A program made the translations under genes and the position numbers. A stretch of 64,000 nt of DNA from Pseudothioclava arenosa (lineage in GTDB: Bacteria > Pseudomonadota > Alphaproteobacteria > Rhodobacterales > Rhodobacteraceae), in contig NZ_NTJD01000003.1 of the NCBI RefSeq assembly GCF_002358085.1, positions 1 through 64,000 of the forward strand, given 5' to 3'. Below are positions 43,337 to 52,507 of the stretch, piece after piece. The notes under the pieces are model-generated. The model saw only the letters and a program-made list of their open reading frames with translations, was not told the DNA's origin and made no database searches. How positions within the stretch are numbered: the first letter of the stretch is position 1; the number at the start of each line of letters is the position of its first letter.

Positions 43337-43615
43337 TCAGGCGTCTTTCTTCGCCCGCGCGGGTTTCTTTGGGGCGGAGGCGGCTTCGAGTGCATCGAGG
43401 CGGGTCTTCAGCGCCTCGTTCTCCTCGCGCGCCTTCTGCGCCATCGCGCGCACCGCGTCGAATTCCTCGCGGGTGACGAAGTCGCGCTCGGCGAGCCAGC
43501 GGTCCATCCAGGATTTCATGGCCGTCTCGGCCTCGCTCTTGGCGCCTTGGGCCACGCCCATGGCGTTGGTCATCAGCTTGGACATCTCGTCGAGAAACTT
43601 GTTGGGCGCTTGCAT
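43337..43615 (-). CDS. ubiK: UbiK family ubiquinone synthesis accessory factor
   Basis: A 92-residue protein: [40 protein letters not shown] and a coiled coil ending [11 protein letters not shown], then a basic [10 protein letters not shown] tail. This is the BMFP (membrane fusogenic) pattern. UbiK helps the Ubi complex work on lipid intermediates. The ATG at 43615 is chosen over longer frames that run into the lgt promoter region. It is divergent from lgt. Confidence 0.88.
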   Translation of the reverse strand: MQAPNKFLDEMSKLMTNAMGVAQGAKSEAETAMKSWMDRWLAERDFVTREEFDAVRAMAQKAREENEALKTRLDALEAASAPKKPARAKKDA

Positions 43616-43796
43616 CGGGCTCTCCGGTCTGGTCGCGGGGGTCTGGTCGCGGGCTTTGGCCTTATATGCGCGCGTGCGGCCCGCCATGCAAGGGCGGGGC
43701 AGGGTGCCATCGGCTGACAAGGGCGCGAGCGGGCCGTCGGGGCGGTTGACTTCACGCGCCCGGCGCGCTTGGGTGCCGCGCGAAACGAGGAGCGCC

Positions 43797-44696
43797 ATGG
43801 CCATTCCCTTCCCCGATATCGACCCCAATGCCTTCGTGATCCCGGGGGTTGACCTGCCGATCCGCTGGTATGCGCTGGCCTATATCGCGGGTCTGGTCGC
43901 GGGCTGGCAGATTATCGTTGCGCTGATGAAGCGGCCTCGGCTTTGGGGGGGCGAGGCGCCGATGGAGCCCGCGCGCGTCGAGGACCTGCTGACGGCGGTG
44001 ATCCTGGGGGTCATTCTGGGCGGGCGGCTGGGCTATGTGCTGTTCTATCAGCCGGGCTATTACCTCACCCATCCGCTCGAGATCCTGAAGGTCTGGGAAG
44101 GCGGCATGGCGTTTCACGGCGGGTTTCTGGGCGTGGTCGTGGCGGGGCTGTGGTTTGCGCGCCGCCACCAGATCGCGCCGCTTGCCCTGGCCGATGCCTT
44201 TGCGCTGGTGGCGCCGATCGGGTTGTTGCTGGGGCGGGTTGCGAATTTCATCAAGCCCGAGCTTTGGGGACGGCCGACCGATGCGCCTTGGGGCGTGATC
44301 TTTCCGGTGCCCGAGGCGCAGTTTTGCGACGGCATGGCCGGGCAGATCGACGGCGCCTGTGCGCGCCATGCTTCGCAGCTCTACGAGGCGGGGCTTGAAG
44401 GTCTGGTGCTGGGCGCGATCCTCTGGGGGCTGCTGGCGCTGGGCGGTTTGCGCAGGCCGGGGCTGTTGCTGGGCGTGTTCCTCGCGGGCTATGGCGCCGC
44501 GCGCGCCTTTGTCGAGCTGTTCCGCCAGCCCGACGCGCAATTCGCCAGCCCCGAGAACCCGCTGGGCTATGTGCTGCAGTTCGGTGGCGCGGGGCTGACC
44601 ATGGGGCAGATCCTGTCGATCCCGATGATCCTCGTGGGGCTGTGGTTCGCCTGGCGCGCGATGCGCCTGCCCAAGCGCGGCGAGGCGGCGCTATGA
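43797..44696 (+). CDS. lgt: prolipoprotein diacylglyceryl transferase
   Basis: A 299-residue membrane enzyme with about seven helices. It has [19 protein letters not shown] and [12 protein letters not shown], where the conserved His lies, and the family signature [17 protein letters not shown]. It moves diacylglycerol from phosphatidylglycerol to the lipobox Cys of prolipoproteins. AGGAG is just before the ATG at 43797; a long upstream frame is not used. Its stop overlaps midA (ATGA), forming lgt-midA-pgeF. Confidence 0.96.
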   Translation: MAIPFPDIDPNAFVIPGVDLPIRWYALAYIAGLVAGWQIIVALMKRPRLWGGEAPMEPARVEDLLTAVILGVILGGRLGYVLFYQPGYYLTHPLEILKVWEGGMAFHGGFLGVVVAGLWFARRHQIAPLALADAFALVAPIGLLLGRVANFIKPELWGRPTDAPWGVIFPVPEAQFCDGMAGQIDGACARHASQLYEAGLEGLVLGAILWGLLALGGLRRPGLLLGVFLAGYGAARAFVELFRQPDAQFASPENPLGYVLQFGGAGLTMGQILSIPMILVGLWFAWRAMRLPKRGEAAL

Positions 44697-45781
44697 CGCC
44701 CCTGACCGAGATCCTCGCGCGGCGCATCGCGGCCGAGGGGCCGATGCGGCTCGATCATTTCATGGCCGAGTGCCTGTTGCATCCCGAGCATGGCTATTAC
44801 GCGACGCGCGACCCGTTCGGAGCGGCGGGTGATTTCATCACCGCGCCGGAAATCTCGCAGATGTTCGGCGAGATGCTGGGGCTTTGCCTTGCGCAGGTCT
44901 GGCTCGATCAGGGGCGACCCGCGCGGTTCATCCTGGCCGAGCCGGGGCCGGGGCGCGGCACGCTGATGGCGGATATGCTGCGCGCGATGGCGGCGGTGCC
45001 GGGGATGGTCGAGGCCGCCGAAATCCACCTGGTCGAGGCCTCGCCGACCCTGCGCGAGGTGCAGCGCCAGACGCTGGCGGGGCGCTCTGTCATCTGGCAC
45101 GCGCAGGTCGAAGACCTGCCGAATGACGCGCCCCTGTTCCTTGTCGCGAACGAGTTTTTCGACGCGCTGCCGATCCGTCAGTTCCAGCGCGCCGCGCGCG
45201 GCTGGTGCGAGCGTCAGGTGGGGCTCGCGCCCGAGGGTGCGCTGATCGCCGGGCTTGCGCCCGAGACCGATTACGCCGCGCTGGCGCATCGGCAGGAAGA
45301 CACGAAGCCCGGCGATGTCGTCGAAACCTGCCCGGCCGCCGAGCCGATCATCACCCGCATCGCAGGGCAGATCGCCGCGCAGGGCGGGGTGGCGATCGTG
45401 ATCGACTATGGCAATTGGTATTCGCTGGGCGATACCTTTCAGGCGCTGCGCGCGCATCAGCCCGAGGACCCTCTGGCCAGCCCCGGCGAGGCCGACCTGA
45501 CCGCCCATGTTGACTTCGAGCCACTGGCCCGCGCGGCCCGTGCGGCGGGGGCGGCGGTGTCGGGAATGACGGCGCAAGGCGTTCTGCTGGAGCGTCTGGG
45601 CATCACGCAACGCGCGCAGGTTCTGGCGCGTGCTCTGCAGGGTGCGGCGCTCGACGCGCATGTCGCCGCGCATCGGCGCTTGACCCACCCCGCCGAAATG
45701 GGTCACCTGTTCCAAAGCCTTGCCATCGTCCCGAAAACCGCCCCGCCCGTGCCGGGGTTCGACCCTGTGAAACCGTCCTGA
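44693..45781 (+). CDS. MidA/NDUFAF7 family protein arginine methyltransferase
   Basis: A 362-residue SAM-dependent enzyme. [33 protein letters not shown] and [19 protein letters not shown] contain the family's SAM motif, and [14 protein letters not shown] the next. In mitochondria NDUFAF7 methylates a complex I subunit; a bacterial homologue could modify the matching NADH dehydrogenase subunit. It is coupled to lgt upstream and 15 bases before pgeF. Confidence 0.93.
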   Translation: MTPLTEILARRIAAEGPMRLDHFMAECLLHPEHGYYATRDPFGAAGDFITAPEISQMFGEMLGLCLAQVWLDQGRPARFILAEPGPGRGTLMADMLRAMAAVPGMVEAAEIHLVEASPTLREVQRQTLAGRSVIWHAQVEDLPNDAPLFLVANEFFDALPIRQFQRAARGWCERQVGLAPEGALIAGLAPETDYAALAHRQEDTKPGDVVETCPAAEPIITRIAGQIAAQGGVAIVIDYGNWYSLGDTFQALRAHQPEDPLASPGEADLTAHVDFEPLARAARAAGAAVSGMTAQGVLLERLGITQRAQVLARALQGAALDAHVAAHRRLTHPAEMGHLFQSLAIVPKTAPPVPGFDPVKPS

Positions 45782-45796
45782 ACATGAGCGCTCATC

Positions 45797-46558
45797 ATGG
45801 CCGCCACGCTTGAAATCCTGACCTCTCCGGCGCTTGACGGCGTTCGCCACGGGTTTTTGACCCGCAAGGGAGGGGCCTCATCGGGTGTGTTCAAGGGGCT
45901 GAACTGCGGGCCGGGGTCGAGCGATCTGGCCGAGGTCGTGGCGATCAACCGCACCCGCGTGGCCGAGGCTTTCGATGTCGATCCCGCGCAGCTTGTCGGG
46001 GTGCATCAGACCCATTCTGCGGATGTCGTGCATGTCACTGGCCCGCTGGCCGCGCCGGTTGAGGCGGATGCGATGGTGACCGATGTGCCGGGCGTGCTTC
46101 TGAGCGTGCTGACCGCCGATTGTCAGCCGGTGCTGTTTGCCGATCGCGAGGCGGGCGTTGTGGGTGCGGCCCATGCCGGCTGGCGCGGGGCGCTTGACGA
46201 TATTCTGGAAAACACCGTCGCCGCGATGGTCAAGCTGGGCGCGCGGCGCGAGAAGATCGCGGCGGTGATCGGGCCCTGCATCTCGCAGCGGGTCTATGAG
46301 GTGGGCTGGGACTTCATGGATCGGTTCACCGACGAAGACCCGGAGTTCGCGCGCTTCTTCACGCAAGGACCCGGCGAGCGGCCGATCTTCGACCTGCCGT
46401 CCTTTGGGCTGCACAAACTGCGCGAGGCGGGCGTGGGCCGGGCGGAATGGGTGCACCATTGCACCTATTGCGAGCCCGAGCTGTTCTATTCCTACCGTCG
46501 TGCGACCCATGAACAAGAGGTTGACTACGGTCGCCTGATCTCGGTGATCCGCCTCTGA
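45797..46558 (+). CDS. pgeF: peptidoglycan editing factor PgeF (YfiH/LACC1 family)
   Basis: A 253-residue protein of the former multi-copper polyphenol oxidase group: VGVHQTHSADV, TADCQPVLFAD (zinc-binding Cys), AAHAGWRGAL (His) and IGPCIS. PgeF removes a wrongly added non-alanine residue from peptidoglycan precursors. Its place behind lgt and midA fits the cell envelope theme. The ATG at 45797 is the first one behind the midA stop. Confidence 0.94.
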   Translation: MAATLEILTSPALDGVRHGFLTRKGGASSGVFKGLNCGPGSSDLAEVVAINRTRVAEAFDVDPAQLVGVHQTHSADVVHVTGPLAAPVEADAMVTDVPGVLLSVLTADCQPVLFADREAGVVGAAHAGWRGALDDILENTVAAMVKLGARREKIAAVIGPCISQRVYEVGWDFMDRFTDEDPEFARFFTQGPGERPIFDLPSFGLHKLREAGVGRAEWVHHCTYCEPELFYSYRRATHEQEVDYGRLISVIRL

Positions 46559-46793
46559 TTGGTGCCGGTCGGGGGAGTGTTCGCCCCAAGTGCGCCAAGA
46601 TTTTGCTGAATTTCGAAACAGGCCCCGCAAATTTCGGGGGATTGTCATCGTTTTCGAGACGATTTCGCAAAATGCATGGCCGGATTGTCTCCATCTGAAA
46701 AACGCAGCTTTGCCAAAACGCTGCCGCATTGGCTGGCGATAAATCTGGAATACGGGCGCAAGACCCGAACCGTCAGAAGGCAGGAGCAGAGCC

Positions 46794-46958
46794 ATGAGCA
46801 CCAAGAAATCGCAGCGCTGGATCAATGCCGTCGTCGCCGAGGCGGCCAAATGCGATCAGCCGATGCCCTGGGATCGCGGGCTGCGCGCCCTCGCGCGCCG
46901 GGCCAGCCGAGCGGCACCCTTGCGCCAGCCCCGGACGGCCCTGTCGCGCGCATCCTGA
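46794..46958 (+). CDS. conserved small basic protein, 54 residues
   Basis: A short gene with GGAG 8 bases before the ATG. The protein starts MSTKKSQRWINAVVAEAAKC and continues DQPMPWDRGLRALARRAS. The net charge is strongly positive. The pattern (Lys/Arg-rich, W-[IM]-x-x-V, then PW-RG followed by an Ala/Arg-rich tail) resembles small proteins I associate with Rhodobacteraceae, but this is from memory, not a search. Codon use fits the neighbours. Another frame through the same DNA gives a longer but unconvincing product. Confidence 0.6.
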   Translation: MSTKKSQRWINAVVAEAAKCDQPMPWDRGLRALARRASRAAPLRQPRTALSRAS

Positions 46959-47204
46959 GCGCCACGATCCGCCGATCCGGCTGTAATCCGAATCGCATTG
47001 CGGCCAATTTCGGGCAAATGAGGTAGGTTTGTGGCGATTGTTGCGGTTGTCCGCACAATCGCAAAGCTGTGCCCCGGATTGGTTTGCAAGTCCTCCCGGT
47101 TTTTCAAGAAATTTGACGCCTGCGCCGCGATCCGGCAGGTTGGCCTTGTCGATCTGCACCGGGCGGGGGCCAAGCAGATGTGACCAGACCGAGAGGCTGA
47201 TCGC

Positions 47205-48041
47205 ATGTCCTATCCTCGCAGGGTGTCGCAAGACGCTCTTCCTGCTACGCCCGTTCGCCTGCCGCGCATTCGCACCGGCACCACGTCACCGGCCCCTGCC
47301 GCCGCTGTGGCGCGTCCGCTGCGCGCGATGCCGCTGACCCGCCGCTATGAATCGATGTGGCTGACGCCCGAGGGCGAGATCGATAGCTCGACCCGGATCG
47401 CCCCGGCCACGCCGCTTTTCGAAGAGGCGTTCTCGGGGCTGGCGCGCGGTTCGGTTCTGACTGCCGAGACCGGGCCCGTGGCGATTGAGGACGTGGTGCC
47501 GGGGATGCGCCTGCTGACTGCCGAAGGGGTGTTCGAGCAAGTCACCTGGGTCGGCTCCTTGGTGCAATATCCTGCGACCGGGGGCGGGCCCGGTTCGCAG
47601 GATATATCCGAGGCGCCGGTCGGGCTGACGCGGATCACCGCCGAAGCCTTTGGCGCGGGGCGCCCGATGGCGGATCTGGTGCTGGGGCCGCGGGCGCGGA
47701 TCTGTCTGCGCGATGCGCGGCTCAAGCGGGCCACCGGGCTGGATGCGGCCTTTGTTCCGGCGCGCGCCTTTATCGACGGCGTGAGCGTGATTGAGGTCAG
47801 CCCCGTCGCGCCGGTGACGCTTTATCACCTTGTTCTCAAACGGCAATCGGCGCTCAAGGTGATGGGCCTTGAGTTCGAAAGCTACCATCCGGGCGACGGT
47901 GCGGCCGAGATGATCGACCCGCGCATGCTGTTGCTGTTCGAGGCGCTTTTTCCGCAGATGGTGAGCCTTGCGGGCTTTGGCCGGATGCGGCACCCGCGGC
48001 TGACGCGCTTCGAGGTCGAGGATATGCTGGGCGCCTTCTAG
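47205..48041 (+). CDS. degenerate Hint domain protein without the key cysteine
   Basis: A 278-residue relative of the Hint protein at 1304-2368. The Hint start aligns as SGLARGSVLTAETGPVAIED against [20 protein letters not shown], and VFEQVTWVG against GPQEVLWMG. At the cysteine position stands Gly78. The conserved SPQHRM block is also altered to LGPRARICLRDARLK. LKVMGLEFESYHP near the end corresponds to [11 protein letters not shown]. So the fold is likely kept but the self-processing chemistry is not. It ends overlapping the stop of the gene on the other strand. The 246 bases before it (46959-47204) hold no gene. Confidence 0.72.
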   Translation: MSYPRRVSQDALPATPVRLPRIRTGTTSPAPAAAVARPLRAMPLTRRYESMWLTPEGEIDSSTRIAPATPLFEEAFSGLARGSVLTAETGPVAIEDVVPGMRLLTAEGVFEQVTWVGSLVQYPATGGGPGSQDISEAPVGLTRITAEAFGAGRPMADLVLGPRARICLRDARLKRATGLDAAFVPARAFIDGVSVIEVSPVAPVTLYHLVLKRQSALKVMGLEFESYHPGDGAAEMIDPRMLLLFEALFPQMVSLAGFGRMRHPRLTRFEVEDMLGAF

Positions 48042-49027
48042 GCGCCCGCCGCCAGCCCGGCGAGGCCTAGGTCTGTAAGGTCGGCGCCGGTCGCGCCGAT
48101 GCGTCGCGCAGCGCGTTGCAGCAGGTCGGGGCGGCCCGCGTTCAGCATCTTTTCGCCCAGAAACCAGTGCAGGAAGGCGTCAAACGGCCAGTCCCGCGCC
48201 AGCGCGCGGCTGAGGGCCGCGGGCCAGTCTTCGGCGCGGGTCACGGTTTCGGTGCAATGGTGGAAATCCGAGCGCCCGAACAGCACCGCCGGGCGGTGGT
48301 GCAGCATTCCCTCCAGCGAAACCGCCGAGCACAGCGACACCGTCACCGCCGAGGCCGCGAGGATGTCGTGGATATTGCCGAGGCTGATGGTCACGCGCGG
48401 ATCGTCGCGCAGCGCCGCGATCCGCTCGAAGGTTTCAAGGTCGCGCGTCAGCGGGTGCGGCTTGATGATGACGGGACGGCCCTGCGTGTCGGCCAGAACC
48501 GCGCGCAGCATCTCGTCCTCGGGCATATAGCCAAGCCGCTCGGTGGGTTCGGACTGGCCTTGCAGGAACACCGCGATCGCGCCCCGGGGCAGGGGGGCGG
48601 TGACCTCGGGCTGGGGCAGGCGGCTCTGGCGCGGCTCGACGAGGCGCTTGCGCAGCCGGTCGGCGAAGGCACGCGCTTCGGCCGGATCCTGAGCGTCGGG
48701 GTCAAACCGCGCCCCGGTCACCGTTGAGGCGCCGTAGACGCCCTGCGGGTCGAGATACCAGAACGGAAACACATAGGCGATCGCGGTATTGAGCAGGCGC
48801 GGATGCTGGTACCGCCCCTGCCAGACGATATGAAAATCGGGCGTCTCGGCCAGCGCCTCAAGGGCGGCGCGGTCGCGCTGGCGGATCTCGACCTGCGCGC
48901 CGGCCGCAGAAAAACCGGCGTGCAGCTTGGACAGAAAACCGGGTAGGCGCGAGCCATCGGGCGCGCCCATCGCTCCCGGCAGGTGCAGAACGATACGGCC
49001 CTTGGGCGCGCGCCCCGCCTGACTCAT
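48038..49027 (-). CDS. capsule polysaccharide synthase-like protein
   Basis: A 329-residue protein that resembles the KpsC/KpsS (Capsule_synth) group: IAVFLQGQSEPTERLGY, then RPVIIKPHPLTRDLETF, and later VSLCSAVSLEGMLHHRPAVL with GRSDFHHCTETV. The K-P-H-P and S-S-x-x-x-E-like blocks are typical of that GT-B-like fold, which in KpsC/S transfers Kdo to lipid. The similarity is by eye only. Its ATG overlaps the pepF stop (ATGA), so it is co-translated with a peptidase, an unusual pairing. No other capsule genes are in the window. Confidence 0.6.
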   Translation of the reverse strand: MSQAGRAPKGRIVLHLPGAMGAPDGSRLPGFLSKLHAGFSAAGAQVEIRQRDRAALEALAETPDFHIVWQGRYQHPRLLNTAIAYVFPFWYLDPQGVYGASTVTGARFDPDAQDPAEARAFADRLRKRLVEPRQSRLPQPEVTAPLPRGAIAVFLQGQSEPTERLGYMPEDEMLRAVLADTQGRPVIIKPHPLTRDLETFERIAALRDDPRVTISLGNIHDILAASAVTVSLCSAVSLEGMLHHRPAVLFGRSDFHHCTETVTRAEDWPAALSRALARDWPFDAFLHWFLGEKMLNAGRPDLLQRAARRIGATGADLTDLGLAGLAAGA

Positions 49028-50850
49028 TCCAGCGCTTCCAGCTCGTCGATCAGCCCTGCGATCATCGACAGCCCCTTGTCCCAGAAGGCCGGGTCGGTGG
49101 CGTCGAGGCCGAAGGGGGCCAGCAGTTCCTTGTGATGCATCGAGCCGCCCGCTTCGAGCATGGCGAAATACTTGTCCTGGAAGCCCGGCAGCCCGTCGGC
49201 ATAGGCGGCGTAAAGTGCGTTCACCAGCCCATCGCCGAAGGCATAGGCATAGACGTAGAAGGGCGAGTGGACGAAATGCGGGATGTAGGACCAGAAGGTC
49301 TCATAGCCCGGCATGAACTCGAACGCGGGGCCGAGGCTCTCACCCTGCACCGACATCCAGAGCGCGTTGATCTCGTCGGGCGTCAGCTCGCCCTCGGCGC
49401 GGGCGGCGTGCAGCTTGCATTCGAAATCATAGAACGCGATCTGGCGCACCACGGTGTTGATCATGTCCTCGACCTTGCCCGCCAGAAGCGTCTTGCGCTC
49501 GGCCGGGGTCTTGGCGGCATCGAGCAGCGCGCGGAAGGTCAGCATTTCGCCAAAGACGCTGGCGGTCTCGGCCAGGGTCAGCGGCGTCGAGGCCAGCATT
49601 TCGCCCTGTTTCGCGGCCAGAACCTGATGCACGCCGTGCCCCAGCTCATGCGCCAGCGTCATCACGTCGCGCGGTTTGCCGAGGTAGTTCAGCATCACAT
49701 AGGGGTGCACATTGGTGACGGTCGGATGGGCGAAGGCTCCGGGCGCCTTGCCGGGTTTCACGCCCGCATCAATCCAGCCCTTGTCGAAGAAGGGTTGTGC
49801 AATCTCGGCCATGCGCGGATCGAAGGCAGCATAGGCCTCCATCACGGTTCTGCGCGCCTCGGCCCATTGGATCGTGCGCGGCGCCTCGGTCGGCAGCGGC
49901 GCGTTGCGGTCCCAGACCTGCAGCTTGTCGAGCCCCAGCCATTTCGCCTTCAGCGCGTAATAGCGGTGCGACAGCCGCGGATAGGCGGCCACGACCGCGT
50001 TGCGCAGCGCCTCGACCACCTCGGGTTCGACATCGTTCGACAGGTGCCGGCCGAATTGCGGCGTCGGCATCTTGCGCCAACGGTCCTCGATTTCCTTTTC
50101 CTTGGCCAGCGTGTTGTGGACGCGGGCGAAGAGCTTGATCTTCTCGCCGAAGACACGCGCCAGTTCGCGCGCGGCGGCCTCGCGTTTTGCGCGGTCGTGG
50201 TCGGACAGAAGCGTCGTCGTCGCCTCGAGGTTCAGCACCTCGCCATTGACCGTGAACTCCAGCCCGGCGGTGGTTTCATCGAACAGACGGTTCCACGCAG
50301 CCGCGCCCACAACCGACTGATCGTGCAGGAATTTCTCCAGCTCATCCGAGAGCTGATGTGGGCGCATCTTGCGCATCCGGTCAAACACAGGCTTGTAGCG
50401 CGCGACCTGCGCATCGGCGAAAAGCGCCTCATAGGTGGCGTCGTCGATGCGGTTGAATTCGAGCGAGAAGAACACCAGCGGCGTGGTGAAAGTGGTCATC
50501 CGGTCCTGCGCGTCGGCCATGAATTTGGCGCGCTCGGCATCCATCGTGTTCTGGTAATAGCGCAGCCCGGCATAGGACATGATGCGCCCCGCGACCTGCT
50601 CGATCGCCTCGTAGCGTGCAATGCAGCGCGCCATGCCCGCGGCGTCGAGACTGGCGAGCTTGCCTTCGTAATCGGCGGCGAAGGCGGCGCATTCGGTTTC
50701 CAGCCAGCCCATGTCACGCGCGTATTCGGGCGCGTCGGGGGCGGCATAGAGGTCGCCCAGATCCCAGTCGGGCAGATCGCCGAAGCCGCCCGATGCGCCC
50801 CCGGTCGGGGTGGTTGCGTCGAAAACGGGGCGGGGAAGGTGAAAGCGCAT
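49024..50850 (-). CDS. pepF: oligoendopeptidase F, M3 family
   Basis: A 608-residue zinc peptidase. The motif LAHELGHGVHQ (HExxH at about residue 400) and the following GEMLTF supply the zinc ligands and catalytic Glu. The N-terminal part is helical as in PepF. It cuts peptides of about 7-17 residues in the cytosol. The ATG at 50850 (MRFHLPRPVF) is chosen behind GAGGA; an upstream frame to 50907 has no better site. First gene of a pair with the capsule-like gene. Confidence 0.94.
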   Translation of the reverse strand: MRFHLPRPVFDATTPTGGASGGFGDLPDWDLGDLYAAPDAPEYARDMGWLETECAAFAADYEGKLASLDAAGMARCIARYEAIEQVAGRIMSYAGLRYYQNTMDAERAKFMADAQDRMTTFTTPLVFFSLEFNRIDDATYEALFADAQVARYKPVFDRMRKMRPHQLSDELEKFLHDQSVVGAAAWNRLFDETTAGLEFTVNGEVLNLEATTTLLSDHDRAKREAAARELARVFGEKIKLFARVHNTLAKEKEIEDRWRKMPTPQFGRHLSNDVEPEVVEALRNAVVAAYPRLSHRYYALKAKWLGLDKLQVWDRNAPLPTEAPRTIQWAEARRTVMEAYAAFDPRMAEIAQPFFDKGWIDAGVKPGKAPGAFAHPTVTNVHPYVMLNYLGKPRDVMTLAHELGHGVHQVLAAKQGEMLASTPLTLAETASVFGEMLTFRALLDAAKTPAERKTLLAGKVEDMINTVVRQIAFYDFECKLHAARAEGELTPDEINALWMSVQGESLGPAFEFMPGYETFWSYIPHFVHSPFYVYAYAFGDGLVNALYAAYADGLPGFQDKYFAMLEAGGSMHHKELLAPFGLDATDPAFWDKGLSMIAGLIDELEALE

Positions 50851-51089
50851 CCGGGTCCTCTTTTGCTGTCTGTCCCAGAGATAGGGGCTGCGAGGGGGCG
50901 GGCGCAAGGGCGCGAAAGCGGCTCCGGCAGGCCCGCCCTGGCACCTGCCTTTTCATGCCTGCCTGAATTTTAGGCGCGCGCATGTGAAATAGGCGGCAAT
51001 TGCGGCCTGCCGACGCGAATGCCCGCCACACACCTTTTACTCGGACGTCACGCTTTCTAGGGTTAACGCAAAGGCGGAGGAATCAGGCG

Positions 51090-52502
51090 ATGACCACCTA
51101 TTTCAACGAGATGTTCGAAAACGATCAGGTCCGCGCGCCCTATGCTCGTCTGGAAGACTGGATGCGGGCCATGCCGGCGGAGCTGCGGCAGATGAAACAG
51201 GCCGAGGCCGAGGCGCTGTTTCGCAGGATCGGGATCACATTCGCGGTTTATGGCGAGGGCGGAGACCCGGACCGGTTGATCCCCTTCGACATGTTCCCGC
51301 GCGTCTTCGCGCAGAACGAATGGCGCCGGCTGGAGCGCGGCATCAAGCAACGCGCGCGGGCGCTGAACGCGTTTCTGACGGATGTCTATGGCCGTGGCGA
51401 GATCGTGCGCGCGGGCAAGATCCCGGCGAAGCTGGTCTATCAGAACGAGGCCTATGAGCGCGCCGTGGTAGGCTTTCAGCCGCCGCGCGGGATCTATAGC
51501 CACATCGTCGGCATCGACCTCGTGCGCACCGGGCCCGACCAGTTCTATGTGCTTGAAGACAACTGCCGCACGCCTTCGGGCGTGAGCTACATGCTGGAAA
51601 ACCGCGAGATCATGATGCGGATGTTCCCGCAGCTGTTCCGCGAGAACCGGATCGAGCCGGTCGATGGCTATGCCGAGCTGTTGCGGCGCACGCTGGCCTC
51701 GGTGGCGCCGGCGAAATGCGACCGCGATCCGACCATCGCGATCCTGACGCCGGGCCATTTCAACTCGGCCTATTACGAGCACAGCTTCCTGGCCGACCTG
51801 ATGGGCGTCGAGCTGGTCGAGGGCGCCGATCTGTTCGTCGAGGGCGGCTTCGTCTGGATGCGCACCACGCGCGGCCCGCAGAAGGTCGATGTGATCTATC
51901 GCCGGATCGACGACAGTTTCCTCGACCCGCTCTGCTTCCGCCCGGATTCGATGCTGGGCGTGCCGGGGCTGATGGATGTCTATCGCTCGGGCGGGGTGAC
52001 GATTGCGTCCGCGCCGGGCGCGGGCGTGGCCGATGACAAGGCGATCTACACTTTCGTGCCCGAGATGGTGCGCTTCTACCTCGGCGAAGAGCCGATCCTC
52101 GAAAACGTGCCGACCTGGCAATGCGCCAAGCCCGACGAGCTGAAATACGTGCTCGAACACCTGCCCGAGCTGGTGGTGAAAGAGGTGCATGGCTCGGGCG
52201 GCTACGGCATGCTGGTCGGGCCGAAATCGACCAAGGCGCAGATCGAGGCCTTTCGTGCCAAGATCGAGGACGACCCCGACAATTACATTGCCCAGCCGAC
52301 GCTTGCGCTGTCGACGACGCCCACTTTCGTCGAGGAGGGGATCGCGCCGCGCCATGTCGACCTGCGGCCCTATTGCCTCGTCGGCGAGCAGATCGAGCTG
52401 GTGCCGGGCGGGCTGACCCGCGTCGCGCTGACCGAAGGCTCGCTCGTGGTGAACTCGTCGCAGGGCGGGGGCGTCAAGGATACCTGGGTGCTGGCGGAGT
52501 AA
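51090..52502 (+). CDS. circularly permuted ATP-grasp protein (Anbu operon)
   Basis: A 470-residue protein of the COG2308 (DUF404/DUF407) type: FDMFPRVFAQNEWRRLERGI, VGIDLVRTGPDQFYVLEDNC and RTPSGVSYMLENR, then YEHSFLADLMGVELVEGADL and VKEVHGSGGYGMLVGP, where a glycine-rich loop binds ATP. Related ATP-grasp enzymes join a carboxylate to an amine, so a peptide or amide bond is the predicted product. GGAGG lies 9 bases before the ATG. First of four genes with alpha-E, transglutaminase and Anbu. Confidence 0.93.
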   Translation: MTTYFNEMFENDQVRAPYARLEDWMRAMPAELRQMKQAEAEALFRRIGITFAVYGEGGDPDRLIPFDMFPRVFAQNEWRRLERGIKQRARALNAFLTDVYGRGEIVRAGKIPAKLVYQNEAYERAVVGFQPPRGIYSHIVGIDLVRTGPDQFYVLEDNCRTPSGVSYMLENREIMMRMFPQLFRENRIEPVDGYAELLRRTLASVAPAKCDRDPTIAILTPGHFNSAYYEHSFLADLMGVELVEGADLFVEGGFVWMRTTRGPQKVDVIYRRIDDSFLDPLCFRPDSMLGVPGLMDVYRSGGVTIASAPGAGVADDKAIYTFVPEMVRFYLGEEPILENVPTWQCAKPDELKYVLEHLPELVVKEVHGSGGYGMLVGPKSTKAQIEAFRAKIEDDPDNYIAQPTLALSTTPTFVEEGIAPRHVDLRPYCLVGEQIELVPGGLTRVALTEGSLVVNSSQGGGVKDTWVLAE

Positions 52503-52507
52503 CGGAT

